From positions 26,990 to 90,989 of the forward strand of contig NZ_JACVXD010000011.1 in assembly GCF_014596975.1 (NCBI RefSeq): a stretch of DNA of 64,000 nucleotides, written 5' to 3'. Source of the stretch: Aestuariibaculum marinum. Its GTDB lineage: Bacteria; Bacteroidota; Bacteroidia; Flavobacteriales; Flavobacteriaceae. Shown piece by piece: positions 1 to 9,736 of the stretch (positions are counted from its first letter, which is position 1; each line of letters opens with the position of its first letter). The notes below the pieces were generated by a model, which was not told the DNA's origin, ran no database searches, and saw only the letters and a program-made list of their open reading frames with translations. The translations under genes and the position numbers were made by a program.

Positions 1-1
1 T

Positions 2-2029
2 CAACAGGCGCATCAATGTAGTTCCTGGACTAGAGATTATGCTGTGTTTTCGCTGATGCCAGAAATAGGAGAGTTAATATTGAGTAATAAGGAAAGAGGA
101 GCCCGTTTTACACATGATAATGAAACAGCTAAACCATATTATTATCAAGTTAAACTAGAAAATGGAATAAATACTGAGATCTCTCCAACCGAAAGAGGAG
201 CGCATATTCGTTTTTCATTTCCTAAGGGGAAAAGAGCTTGGATTGTTTTAGACGGATACATTGGAACTAGTGAAATTAATATTGATATAGAAAGGAATAG
301 AATAACAGGATATGTTAGAAATGGAGATGGTTTAAAAAGATTTGAAAATTTCAGAAATTATTTTGTTATAGAATTTGATAAGCCTTTTAAAACTTCAGGT
401 TTATGGGAAAACCAAAATAACAGGATTTTGGATGATAAACTTTCAAAAGAAGGTAAAGGTGTTGGAGCTTATATCGAGTTCAAATCAGGGCAAAAAATAC
501 ACGCTAAAATAGCATCCTCTTATATTAGTCTAGAACAGGCAGAGAAAAATCTTCAAAATGAGCTTGGGAATCATAAAACATTTGAAGTTACTAAATCAAA
601 CGCAAAAAACATATGGAATAATCACCTTTCAAAAATATTGGTTGAAGGTGGTACAGAAGATCAGTTCAAGACATTTTATTCTTGTTTTTTTAGAGCAAGT
701 TTGTTTTCAAGAAAGTTTTATGAGATAGATGATAATGGAGAACCATTTTATTACAGTCCGTACGACGGTAAAATTCATAAAGGATACATGTATACAGATA
801 CTGGATTTTGGGATACATTTAGAGCGCAATTTCCATTAAATGCTATGTTGTATCCAGAAATGCACGGGCGTTATGTGTCGGCTCTTTTAGATGCTAAAGA
901 ACAGTGCGGTTGGTTGCCTTCATGGTCTTTCCCTAGCGAAGCCGGTAGTATGGTAGGAAATCATGCTATTTCTTTGCTGACAGACGCATGGGCAAAAGGT
1001 ATTAGAACTTTTGATCCTCAAGAAGCATTGGAAGCATATTTTCACGAAGCAACCAATAAGGGGCCTTGGGGTCCTGCAAATGGCCGAGAAGGCTGGAAGG
1101 AATACTTTCAGTTAGGTTATGTGCCCTATCCAGAAGTAAGAGAGGCTACTGCAAAGACATTGGAGTATGCTTATGATGATTTTTGCGGCTATGCTCTTGC
1201 AGACATGACAAACAATAAGTTTTATAAGGATATTTTTTCAAGACATATGTATAACTATCGTAATGTCTTTGATCATTCGTCTGGTTTTATGAACGGGAGA
1301 AATAAACAAGGAAAATGGAAAGATAATTTTGACCCTTTTGAATGGGGAGGTCCTTTTACCGAAGGTAACGCATGGCATTATCTATGGTCTGTTTTTCAAG
1401 ATCCAAAAGGGTTGATAGACCTTTTGGGAGGAGAAGATAATTTCAATAAAAAATTAGATTCAGTATTCTCTGTTCCAAATAAAGTTGTAGTTGGTACTTA
1501 TGGTGGGCGAATTCATGAAATGACCGAAATGGAAATGGCTAATATGGGGCAATATGCACATGGTAACCAACCCATACAACATGCTATTTATCTATATAAT
1601 TATTCTGGGCAACCCTGGAAAGCCCAAAGTAGGCTAAGGGAAGTCATGTCTAAACTTTATAGTTATACAGAAGACGGTTATCCTGGAGATGAAGATCAAG
1701 GGCAAACATCGTCGTGGTATGTGTTAAGTGCTTTGGGAATGTATAGCGTATGTCCTGGTACGGATCAGTATGTTATTGGTAGTCCTATATTTAAAAAAGC
1801 AACCATTACGCTTGAGAATGGTAATAAGTTTGTGGTTGAAGGAGAAAATAATAATATGGATAATGTATATATTCAAAGCGCTAAGTATAACGGAATTGAT
1901 TTTACTAGAAATTATATCAGGTATGGAGAAATAATGCAAGGCGGTAAATTAAGTTTTAAAATGTCTAATCAACCTAATAAAAGTAGAGGGGTTAAAGAAG
2001 AAGACAAACCTTTTTCACTGTCTAAATAG
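2..2029 (+). CDS. GH92 alpha-mannosidase (5' end outside window)
   Basis: This is a Ca-dependent exo-alpha-mannosidase of family GH92, probably periplasmic or surface-attached. The frame is open from base 2, and the codons before the GTG at 44 still match the second GH92 downstream, so the true start and signal peptide lie upstream of the window. About 675 residues are visible. Conserved blocks are FWDTFRAQFP, LEYAYDDF, TEGNAWHY (candidate acid Glu at 1361-1363), HGNQPIQH and GDEDQGQTSSWY (candidate base Asp residues at 1688-1690 and 1694-1696), assigned by analogy with characterised GH92 enzymes. The C-terminal beta-sandwich is complete. It is closely related to the gene at 2121, which suggests an old tandem duplication. 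The family assignment is firm, but the linkage cleaved cannot be told from this sequence. Confidence 0.93.
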   Translation, partial: QQAHQCSSWTRDYAVFSLMPEIGELILSNKERGARFTHDNETAKPYYYQVKLENGINTEISPTERGAHIRFSFPKGKRAWIVLDGYIGTSEINIDIERNRITGYVRNGDGLKRFENFRNYFVIEFDKPFKTSGLWENQNNRILDDKLSKEGKGVGAYIEFKSGQKIHAKIASSYISLEQAEKNLQNELGNHKTFEVTKSNAKNIWNNHLSKILVEGGTEDQFKTFYSCFFRASLFSRKFYEIDDNGEPFYYSPYDGKIHKGYMYTDTGFWDTFRAQFPLNAMLYPEMHGRYVSALLDAKEQCGWLPSWSFPSEAGSMVGNHAISLLTDAWAKGIRTFDPQEALEAYFHEATNKGPWGPANGREGWKEYFQLGYVPYPEVREATAKTLEYAYDDFCGYALADMTNNKFYKDIFSRHMYNYRNVFDHSSGFMNGRNKQGKWKDNFDPFEWGGPFTEGNAWHYLWSVFQDPKGLIDLLGGEDNFNKKLDSVFSVPNKVVVGTYGGRIHEMTEMEMANMGQYAHGNQPIQHAIYLYNYSGQPWKAQSRLREVMSKLYSYTEDGYPGDEDQGQTSSWYVLSALGMYSVCPGTDQYVIGSPIFKKATITLENGNKFVVEGENNNMDNVYIQSAKYNGIDFTRNYIRYGEIMQGGKLSFKMSNQPNKSRGVKEEDKPFSLSK

Positions 2030-2120
2030 GATTTTTTTTATTTATTCAAATGATTAATTAAACCTTATAAATTTAAAGTAATTAAAATAGGAAATCCCCC
2101 AAATAGAAACCAGATTTAAA

Positions 2121-4412
2121 ATGAGAACATTAAAAATAATAATTCTTTTAGCGTTGAGCATAAAATTTGTTCAGGCTCAGGAAAATTTAATACAAAAGGT
2201 AAATGAGCCTTTAAATTGGGTAAATCCGCTCATGGGTACCGATTCCAATCATAGTCTATCTAATGGTAATGTTTATCCGGCAATTGCCATGCCATGGGGT
2301 ATGAATTTTTGGACACCTCAAACAGGTGAAATGGGTAAAGGCTGGGCTTATAATTATGATGATACAAAAATAAGAGGCTTTAAACAGACACATCAGCCAT
2401 CTCCATGGATGAATGATTATGGTCAGTTTTCAATTATGCCAGTAACAGGTAAATTAGTTTTTAAAGAAAAGGATCGCCAAAGTTGGTTTTCACACAAAAC
2501 AGAAACTGTAAAGCCACATTATTATAAAGTATACTTGGCAGATTATGATGTTACAACCGAAATTACCCCAACCGAAAGAGCAGCGCGTTTTCGTTTTACT
2601 TTCCCTCAAACAGAAGAAGCTTATGTTGTTGTTGATGCTTTCGATAAAGGTTCTTACATTAAAGTAATTCCAAACGAAAGAAAAATAATTGGTTACACTA
2701 CAAGAAATAGTGGTGGTGTTCCTGACAATTTTAAGAATTATTTTGTTGTAGTTTTTGATAAAGATTTTACGTTTAATAAAGCTTTTAGTGAAGGAGAGTT
2801 AAAAGAAGATTTGGAGATCACTTCTAATCATGCAGGAGCTGTTATAGGATTTAAAACTAAAAGAGGTGAGCAAGTAAATGCTAAAGTAGCCTCATCATTT
2901 ATCAGTTTTGAGCAGGCCGAAAGAAACTTAAACGAGATAGGAAATAATGACTTTGATGCTCTAAAAGAAAAAGGAAAAAATATTTGGAACAAAGAGTTAG
3001 GTCGAATAGAGGTCGAAGGCGGTACATACAATCAAATAGGGACATTCTATTCTTGCTTATACCGCTCTTTGCTATTTCCTCGTAAATTTTATGAATATGA
3101 TGAAAATGGAAAGGTAATTCACTACAGTCCATATAATGGGGAAGTTCGCGATGGGTATATGTTTACCGATACAGGTTTTTGGGATACGTTTAGAGCGCTG
3201 TTTCCATTCTTGAATTTAATGTATCCGGAATTAACGGCTCAAATGCAGGAAGGTTTATCTAACGCTTACGATGAAAGTGGCTGGTTACCAGAGTGGGCAA
3301 GTCCGGGATTACGAGATATTATGGTTGGGAATAATTCAGCTTCTGTTGTTTCAGAAGCTTATTTAAAAAGTGGTGATGCCTATAAATATGATATTGAAAA
3401 TCTTTACGAAGCATTAATTCATGGAGCAAATAACGCAGGTCCTTTAAGAGCTGTAGGAAGAGCGGGGGCTGAATACTATAAAGAATTAGGATATGTACCA
3501 TATGATGTTGGAATCAATGAAAATGCGGCTCGAACCTTAGAGTATGCTTACGATGATTTTGCTATTTATCAATTAGCAAAAAAATTGGGTAAACCGAAAG
3601 CTGAGATTGAAGAGTACAGAAACCGAGCCATGAACTATAAAAAATTGTATGATCCTGAGACTAAATTAATGAGAGGTAAAAATAAGAATGGCGAATTCAT
3701 GAAACCTTTCAATCCGTTTAAATGGGGTGATGCATTTACAGAAGGTAATAGTTGGCATTACAGTTGGTCTGTATTTCATGATGTACAAGGTTTGGTAGAT
3801 TTAATGGGTGGAAGTGATGAATTTACCGCTCAATTAGATAAAGTGTTTTCTTTACCTCCTGTTTTTGATGATTCGTATTACGGGGGAGTTATCCATGAAA
3901 TACGCGAAATGCAAATTGTAAATATGGGACAATATGCACATGGAAATCAGCCAATTCAACATATGATTTATTTGTATAATCATGGAGGTCAGCCATGGAA
4001 AACACAGTATTGGGTTAGAGAAACTATGAATCGTATGTATTCATTTACTCCCGATGGGTATTGTGGCGATGAAGATAATGGTCAGACGTCTGCGTGGTAT
4101 GTGTTCTCCGCATTAGGTTTTTATCCTGTTACTCCGGCAAGTGACCAATATGCTATGGGGGCACCGTTATTTAGAAAAGCTACAGTGCATTTAGAAAATG
4201 GAAATACGATTACCATAAATGCAGAAGAAAATAGTGATGAAAACCGATACATTCAATCTATGGAAATGAATGGTAAAAAACACACGAAAAACTGGTTAAG
4301 TCATTCGGAACTTTTAAAGGGGGCAACCTTGAATTTTGAAATGAATTCAAAACCAAACAAAAAAAGAGGAACAAAAAAAGCCGACCTTCCTTATTCATTA
4401 AGTAACGAATAA
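2121..4412 (+). CDS. GH92 alpha-mannosidase, secreted
   Basis: This is a complete 763-residue GH92 exo-alpha-mannosidase. A signal peptide of about 19 residues ends in VQAQ, and the mature protein starts with the usual N-terminal block (VNPLMGTDSNHS). Typical motifs follow: FWDTFRALFP, LEYAYDDF, FTEGNSWHY with the putative acid Glu, HGNQPIQHM and GDEDNGQTSAWY with the putative catalytic Asp pair. The length is normal for the family. The start ATG is preceded by an A-rich TTTAAA stretch, which is usual in Bacteroidota. It lies 91 bp after the first GH92 and 8 bp before the permease gene, so it is almost certainly co-transcribed. Two similar GH92 enzymes side by side suggest different linkage or position specificity on one alpha-mannan. 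Confidence 0.95.
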   Translation: MRTLKIIILLALSIKFVQAQENLIQKVNEPLNWVNPLMGTDSNHSLSNGNVYPAIAMPWGMNFWTPQTGEMGKGWAYNYDDTKIRGFKQTHQPSPWMNDYGQFSIMPVTGKLVFKEKDRQSWFSHKTETVKPHYYKVYLADYDVTTEITPTERAARFRFTFPQTEEAYVVVDAFDKGSYIKVIPNERKIIGYTTRNSGGVPDNFKNYFVVVFDKDFTFNKAFSEGELKEDLEITSNHAGAVIGFKTKRGEQVNAKVASSFISFEQAERNLNEIGNNDFDALKEKGKNIWNKELGRIEVEGGTYNQIGTFYSCLYRSLLFPRKFYEYDENGKVIHYSPYNGEVRDGYMFTDTGFWDTFRALFPFLNLMYPELTAQMQEGLSNAYDESGWLPEWASPGLRDIMVGNNSASVVSEAYLKSGDAYKYDIENLYEALIHGANNAGPLRAVGRAGAEYYKELGYVPYDVGINENAARTLEYAYDDFAIYQLAKKLGKPKAEIEEYRNRAMNYKKLYDPETKLMRGKNKNGEFMKPFNPFKWGDAFTEGNSWHYSWSVFHDVQGLVDLMGGSDEFTAQLDKVFSLPPVFDDSYYGGVIHEIREMQIVNMGQYAHGNQPIQHMIYLYNHGGQPWKTQYWVRETMNRMYSFTPDGYCGDEDNGQTSAWYVFSALGFYPVTPASDQYAMGAPLFRKATVHLENGNTITINAEENSDENRYIQSMEMNGKKHTKNWLSHSELLKGATLNFEMNSKPNKKRGTKKADLPYSLSNE

Positions 4413-4420
4413 TTTTAAGA

Positions 4421-5740
4421 ATGAACCAGAAAAAAAACTATCGAACGGCTTTTATATTTTTAACAGTATTATTTTTCCTTTGGGGATTTATAACTGTTCT
4501 TGTAGACTCATTAATACCTCGATTAAGGGAAGTGTTTACTTTAAGCTATTTTCAAGCAGGCATGGTGCAGTTTGCATTTTTTGGAGCTTATTTTTTAATT
4601 TCCATACCGGCGGGTTACATATTATCTAAAATAGGGTATAAAAGGGGTATAATTCTAGGGCTTACAATTATGTCTACGGGGTGTTTACTTTTTTATCCGG
4701 CAGCTTCTATGAGAGTTTTTGGAATTTTCATGCTAGCTTATTTTATGCTTGCTGCAGGAATGACAGTATTGCAAGTCGCAGCCAATCCTTATGTGACAGT
4801 ACTAGGTCCAGAAGAAACAGCATCTAGTAGGCTGAATTTATCTCAGGCTTTTAATTCTCTAGGAACTGCTATAGCTCCGGCAATTGGCGCCCTTTTTATA
4901 CTTAGTGATAAAGTCATGAAAACTGAAGAAATCGAAGCTTTGGACAATGCAGCTCGGGATAGCTATTATTTAAATGAAGCAGCTGCTGTTCAATTACCTT
5001 TTTTAAGTATTGCGGCATTCATCACGATTATTGCTGTAATATTTGTTTTTGTTAAGCTTCCAAAAGTTGGAGATACATCGGTATCTAATGATTATAAAGG
5101 CGTTTTAAAAAATAAAAATCTTGTTTTAGGTGCTTTGGGGTTATTTTTCTATGTAGGAGCAGAAGTAGCTCTTGGAAGTTATATGGTTAATTATTTTTTA
5201 AGTTTAAATCTTGCAGAGACAGTACGTAACACGAATTTTATGAGAACCATAGCCGAATGGGTGTTAACCTCAGGAGTTGCCAATTCTAGTGATATGGCCG
5301 TGGTTGGTGTATTTGTTACTTTCTATTGGTCGGGAGCTATGGTTGGAAGATTTATTGGATCTTATCTAACAAAACTGATTAATCCGGCAAGAGTACTTAT
5401 ATTTTTCGCTATAGGGGCCATATCAATGATAATTATTTCTGCGTTTTCAAGCGGACTTATAGCTATGTGGACGCTTGTAGCTGTTGGTTTATTCAATTCG
5501 ATAATGTTTCCAACCATATTTAGTTTAGCTCTTGATGGACTTGGAAATGATAAGCCTCAAGGATCAGGGGTATTATGTACTATGATTGTTGGAGGGGCAA
5601 TTATACCACCAGCTTTTGGCTTCATAACTGATTCATTTGGATTTAGATTAGCCTTTTTATTAGTAATAATTAGTTACGGCTTTATATTTTATTATGCCTA
5701 TAGAAATAAATCTGTTCCAAATACCATAAAATTAACTTAG
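4421..5740 (+). CDS. FHS-type MFS sugar permease (FucP-like)
   Basis: This is a 439-residue integral inner-membrane transporter with about twelve hydrophobic segments. It resembles the fucose/galactose/glucose:proton symporter branch of the major facilitator superfamily. Visible family features are the N-terminal FLWGFITVLVD segment, the loop after the second helix containing SKIGYKRG, and the conserved helix VLQVAANPYVTVLGPEETASS. It starts 8 bp after the GH92 gene and ends 5 bp before the GH43 gene. In this setting the likely cargo is a monosaccharide released by the exo-glycosidases, plausibly mannose, but sequence alone does not fix the sugar. Confidence 0.88.
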   Translation: MNQKKNYRTAFIFLTVLFFLWGFITVLVDSLIPRLREVFTLSYFQAGMVQFAFFGAYFLISIPAGYILSKIGYKRGIILGLTIMSTGCLLFYPAASMRVFGIFMLAYFMLAAGMTVLQVAANPYVTVLGPEETASSRLNLSQAFNSLGTAIAPAIGALFILSDKVMKTEEIEALDNAARDSYYLNEAAAVQLPFLSIAAFITIIAVIFVFVKLPKVGDTSVSNDYKGVLKNKNLVLGALGLFFYVGAEVALGSYMVNYFLSLNLAETVRNTNFMRTIAEWVLTSGVANSSDMAVVGVFVTFYWSGAMVGRFIGSYLTKLINPARVLIFFAIGAISMIIISAFSSGLIAMWTLVAVGLFNSIMFPTIFSLALDGLGNDKPQGSGVLCTMIVGGAIIPPAFGFITDSFGFRLAFLLVIISYGFIFYYAYRNKSVPNTIKLT

Positions 5741-5745
5741 AAAAG

Positions 5746-6699
5746 ATGAAAAGAAATATTATTAGCTTCCTGTTTTTTTTAATAATATCTTTTGGTTTAT
5801 CAGCCCAAAACAATCCTGTTTTTCCTGGTTGGTATGCCGATCCTGAAGGTGCTGTGTTTGAAAAACAATACTGGATATACCCTACGTATTCCGCGCCCTA
5901 CGAAAAGCAAGTGTTTTTAGATGCTTTTTCTTCAAAAGATTTAAAACATTGGAAATTTCATCATAGAATTATTGATACTGTTGAGGTAAAATGGGCAAAA
6001 CGAGCCATGTGGGCTCCAGCGGTTATTTCAAAAGATAAAAAATATTATTTGTTTTTTGCAGCAAATGATATTCAAAATAATAATGAATTAGGAGGAATTG
6101 GTGTTGCGGAATCAGATAAACCTTCAGGACCTTTTAAGGACTTACTAGGTAAACCACTTGTTGATAAATTTTATAATGGTGCACAGCCCATAGATCAATT
6201 TGTATTTAATGAAGGTGATAAATACTATATGTTTTATGGAGGTTGGGGACATTGTAATGTAGTACAGTTGAATAAAGATTTTACAGGTTTTATCCCATTT
6301 GAAGATGGGACAACATTTAAAGAGGTTACTCCAGAAAATTATGTAGAAGGTCCTTTTATGTTTAAACGAAAAGGAAAGTATTATTTTATGTGGTCTGAAG
6401 GAGGTTGGGGAGGTCCTAATTACAGTGTAGCTTATTCAATTTCAGATTCACCGTTAGGACCTTTTAAAAGAATAGGTAAAATTCTTCAACAAGATTTAAA
6501 TGTGGCCACAGGTGCAGGACATCATTCGGTAATAAAAAATCCTAAGAAGGATGAGTATTATATTGTGTATCACAGACGACCATTAACCGAAACAGATCGA
6601 AACTCAAGAGTAGTTTGTATAGATGAAATGAAATTTGATGAGAAAGGATACATTATTCCTGTCAAGTTAGACTCATTTCAAGGTGAAGAAAGAAAATAA
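5746..6699 (+). CDS. GH43-family five-bladed beta-propeller glycosidase
   Basis: This is a secreted 317-residue protein with a signal peptide ending LSAQ. The catalytic triad expected for GH43 is visible: Asp32 in WYADPE (base), Asp150 in QPIDQFVF (pKa modulator) and Glu201 in VEGPFMF (acid). MWAPAV (about 88-93) and AGHHSV are further family hallmarks. It consists only of the propeller, with no C-terminal beta-sandwich, so it is at the short end of the family. GH43 members act on arabinose, xylose or galactose side chains. Which one applies here is unknown, but it suggests that the target polymer carries non-mannose branches. It is co-transcribed with the permease upstream and the GH125 downstream. 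Confidence 0.85.
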   Translation: MKRNIISFLFFLIISFGLSAQNNPVFPGWYADPEGAVFEKQYWIYPTYSAPYEKQVFLDAFSSKDLKHWKFHHRIIDTVEVKWAKRAMWAPAVISKDKKYYLFFAANDIQNNNELGGIGVAESDKPSGPFKDLLGKPLVDKFYNGAQPIDQFVFNEGDKYYMFYGGWGHCNVVQLNKDFTGFIPFEDGTTFKEVTPENYVEGPFMFKRKGKYYFMWSEGGWGGPNYSVAYSISDSPLGPFKRIGKILQQDLNVATGAGHHSVIKNPKKDEYYIVYHRRPLTETDRNSRVVCIDEMKFDEKGYIIPVKLDSFQGEERK

Positions 6700-6753
6700 C
6701 TTGAAAGTATTTCGATTTAAAGTTTTTGAATTAAGACAAAATAGAATTATAAA

Positions 6754-8184
6754 ATGAATAGAAGAAAATTTATCCAAAATACAGCAATAGTGGGAGGGTT
6801 TACTGTATTAAATCCATTTGAAGTTTTTGCTACTGAAAGAATACTTTTAAATAATTTTCCAGAGGTTAGAGTTCCAAAAGGAAAAAGAAATTTTGAGAGT
6901 AAGTTTATTGAAAAAGCCATAAATGAATTCAGTAAAAATGTCAAAGATGAAGAATTAGCTTGGTTATTTAATAATTGTTTTCCAAATACCTTAGATACTA
7001 CGGTTACATATTCAGAGATTAATGGTAAACCAGATACTTATGTAATAACGGGAGATATTGATGCTATGTGGCTTAGAGATAGCTCTGCACAAGTATGGCC
7101 ATATATGCAATTTGCTAATAAAGATAAAGCTTTGAAGAATCTAATTGCAGGTGTAATAAACAGGCAGGTAGCTTATATATTAAAAGATCCATATGCTAAT
7201 GCTTTTTATAACGATCCGAATCATAAAGGAGAATGGACAACAGACCATACCAAAATGTTACCAGGCGTGCATGAAAGAAAATATGAGATAGATTCACTTT
7301 GTTACCCAATAAGGTTAGCCTACAACTATTGGAAAGTAACTGGAGATACAACACCTTTTGATACAGACTGGTTAAATTCAATTAAAAGTACTTTAAAGGT
7401 TTTTAAAGACCAGCAACAAAAAGACGGAACAAATCCATATACTTTTCAAAGAACAACGAATAAAGCGTCAGACACACGTTCTCTACATGGTTATGGGTAT
7501 CCTGTAAATCCAATTGGTTTAATATGTTCAGCTTTTAGGCCAAGTGATGATGCTACCGTGTTTTCATTTTTAATTCCCTCCAACTTTTTTGCTGTGGTTA
7601 GTTTAAAGCAGGCAGCAATTATGGTAGAAGAGATCAAGGGTGACGCCATTTTAGCTAAAGAGCTATTATTATTAAGTGAAGAGGTTGATAATGCATTGAA
7701 AAAGTATGCTATTGTAAATCATCCAAAGTATGGTGATATTTTTGCTTTTGAAATTGATGGTTTTGGAAATCATCTGCTTATGGATGATGCAAATGTACCA
7801 AGTTTATTATCATTACCTTACTTAGATGCTATCGATGTTAATGACCCAATTTATCAAAATACAAGAAACTTTGTTTGGTCTTTAGATAACCCATTTTTCT
7901 TTAAAGGAAAAGCCGCAGAAGGTATTGGAGGACCACATGTAGGAATGGATATGATATGGCCAATGGCAATAACAATGAAAGGATTAACAAGCACCAAAAA
8001 GTCAGAAATAAAAGAGTGCATAGAACTATTAAAAGCAACTCATGGCGGAAAAGGATTTATGCATGAGTCTTTTCATAAAGATGATCCTAAAAACTTTTCA
8101 AGACCGTGGTTTGCTTGGGCAAATACGCTTTTTGGAGAGTTATTATGGAAGGTCTATCAAGAGAGCCCAGAACTTTTAAAATAA
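6754..8184 (+). CDS. GH125 exo-alpha-1,6-mannosidase (Tat-exported)
   Basis: This is a 476-residue enzyme of family GH125, whose characterised members remove terminal alpha-1,6-linked mannose. The start has a twin-arginine signal (NRRKFIQ followed by a hydrophobic stretch), so export folded through Tat is likely. Family blocks are GDIDAMWLRDSSAQ (about 100-113), RPSDDATVFSF, DDANVPSLLSLPYLD, GGPHVGMDMIWP and MHESFHKDDP. By analogy the Asp in RPSDD and the Glu in MHESF are the acid and base. It is full length. With the GH92 enzymes it indicates an alpha-mannan with an alpha-1,6-linked component. Confidence 0.93.
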   Translation: MNRRKFIQNTAIVGGFTVLNPFEVFATERILLNNFPEVRVPKGKRNFESKFIEKAINEFSKNVKDEELAWLFNNCFPNTLDTTVTYSEINGKPDTYVITGDIDAMWLRDSSAQVWPYMQFANKDKALKNLIAGVINRQVAYILKDPYANAFYNDPNHKGEWTTDHTKMLPGVHERKYEIDSLCYPIRLAYNYWKVTGDTTPFDTDWLNSIKSTLKVFKDQQQKDGTNPYTFQRTTNKASDTRSLHGYGYPVNPIGLICSAFRPSDDATVFSFLIPSNFFAVVSLKQAAIMVEEIKGDAILAKELLLLSEEVDNALKKYAIVNHPKYGDIFAFEIDGFGNHLLMDDANVPSLLSLPYLDAIDVNDPIYQNTRNFVWSLDNPFFFKGKAAEGIGGPHVGMDMIWPMAITMKGLTSTKKSEIKECIELLKATHGGKGFMHESFHKDDPKNFSRPWFAWANTLFGELLWKVYQESPELLK

Positions 8185-8208
8185 ATATCAATAAAAGACA
8201 ATCTAACT

Positions 8209-9705
8209 ATGAATTATAAAGTAAGTGTATTCTTTGTGTTAAGCATTTTTTCTATTTTTAAAGTATTTGCACAACAAAAAAATACGCAACCACCAAATAT
8301 TCTATTAATACTTGTTGATGATTTAAAACCTAATTTAGGAGCGTATGGAGATACTTTGGTAGTAAGTCCAAATATCGATAAGTTAGCTTCCGAGGGGATA
8401 CGTTTTAATAATGCCTACAGCAATCAAGCTGTTTGTGGCCCTTCTCGTTATAATCTACTTTTAGGATCACGATCGACTAGTACAGGATTCTATAATTTTG
8501 GAAGACAATTCAGAGATGTTTATCCTAATGCGGTTACTATGCCTCAGTATTTTATGAATGCAGGTTATCATACCGAATCTATGGGTAAGGTTTTTCATAT
8601 CGGCCATGGCAACACAAATGATGAAGCTTCTTGGAGTATTCCACATTTCAAGGAAAAAGTTATTGAATATGTAGATCCTAACAGTACAGGAAGAAAACTT
8701 ACTCGAGAGGAAGCTTATTTCGAGAACACTAGAATGCATATTAAAAACATGCCTCCCAATCACGAATTACCTCGAGGAGCAGCTTGGGAATCTCCCGATG
8801 TTCTTGATGATGCTTATGCAGATGCTCGTGTAGCCAATCACGCCATAGAACGTTTACGCAAACTAAAAGAGAATCCTGATAAACCATTTTTTATAGCGGT
8901 AGGGTTTGCCCGACCACATTTACCATTTAGTGTACCTAAGAAATATTGGGACTTATATGATGCTAAAGATATGCCTATGCCAGAATATGAAAAAGCGCCC
9001 GAAGGTTCTCCTGATTTTACAAAAAAGAGAGGACATGAAATGGCTCAGTTTTTTCCAATACCACAACATCAAGACGTATACGATAATGATTTAAAACGAA
9101 AGCTGATACATGGTTATTATGCGAGTATCTCGTATATGGATGCCCAATTAGGTAGAGTAATGGATGAGTTAAAACGGTTGAATATGGATGAAAACACCAT
9201 TATTGTACTTTGGGGTGATCACGGTTGGCATTTAGGCGACCATGCCATTTGGACTAAGCATACTAATTTTGAGCAGGCAAATCATATTCCTTTAATTTTT
9301 AAAGCTCCTGGGCTAATAAAGCCAGGAAGTGTTACCAATCAATTTGCAGAGACTGTAGATGTTTATCCTACACTTGCTAGTTTGGCTGGGCTAAAAAAAC
9401 CAAAAGGGCCTCAACCTTTAGATGGAACTAACTTAAGCCCTGTTTTAAAAAATGCTTCTAAGATAATTAAAGACCATGCCTATCATGCGTTTCCAATGGG
9501 AGGCTATTTAGGAGAGGCCATACGTACAGAGCAGTATAGAATGATTCGTTGGACACCAAGAAACAATAAAAATAAAGAGGTACTTTACGAATTATACGAC
9601 TACAAGAATGATTATAAGGAAACTAAAAATATTGCTAAAGAGCGTCCAGAAGTTGTTACTCATATGGTAAAGATTTTAGAGCAGTATCCAGAAGCAAAAA
9701 AGTAA
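8209..9705 (+). CDS. S1 sulfatase, iduronate-2-sulfatase-like
   Basis: This is a secreted 498-residue formylglycine-dependent sulfatase with a signal peptide ending VFAQ. The modification site is Cys76 in AVCGPSR. Metal-binding Asp37 and Asp38 (VDDLK) and the later pair in WGDHGWHLGDH are present, together with MGKVFHIGHG, which carries the active-site Lys and His. The CGPSR site plus GKVFH pattern is that of the iduronate-2-sulfatase-like branch, probably S1_7. Activity needs a formylglycine-generating enzyme, which is not in this window. It follows GH125 by 24 bp. The substrate is inferred to be a sulfated glycan of this locus. Confidence 0.92.
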   Translation: MNYKVSVFFVLSIFSIFKVFAQQKNTQPPNILLILVDDLKPNLGAYGDTLVVSPNIDKLASEGIRFNNAYSNQAVCGPSRYNLLLGSRSTSTGFYNFGRQFRDVYPNAVTMPQYFMNAGYHTESMGKVFHIGHGNTNDEASWSIPHFKEKVIEYVDPNSTGRKLTREEAYFENTRMHIKNMPPNHELPRGAAWESPDVLDDAYADARVANHAIERLRKLKENPDKPFFIAVGFARPHLPFSVPKKYWDLYDAKDMPMPEYEKAPEGSPDFTKKRGHEMAQFFPIPQHQDVYDNDLKRKLIHGYYASISYMDAQLGRVMDELKRLNMDENTIIVLWGDHGWHLGDHAIWTKHTNFEQANHIPLIFKAPGLIKPGSVTNQFAETVDVYPTLASLAGLKKPKGPQPLDGTNLSPVLKNASKIIKDHAYHAFPMGGYLGEAIRTEQYRMIRWTPRNNKNKEVLYELYDYKNDYKETKNIAKERPEVVTHMVKILEQYPEAKK

Positions 9706-9736
9706 TATAATATATAAAAAAACAATTTTTTCAATA

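Noticed and set aside
8467..8763. 98-codon minus-strand frame
   Set aside because: It lies wholly inside the first sulfatase gene and has no recognisable domain.
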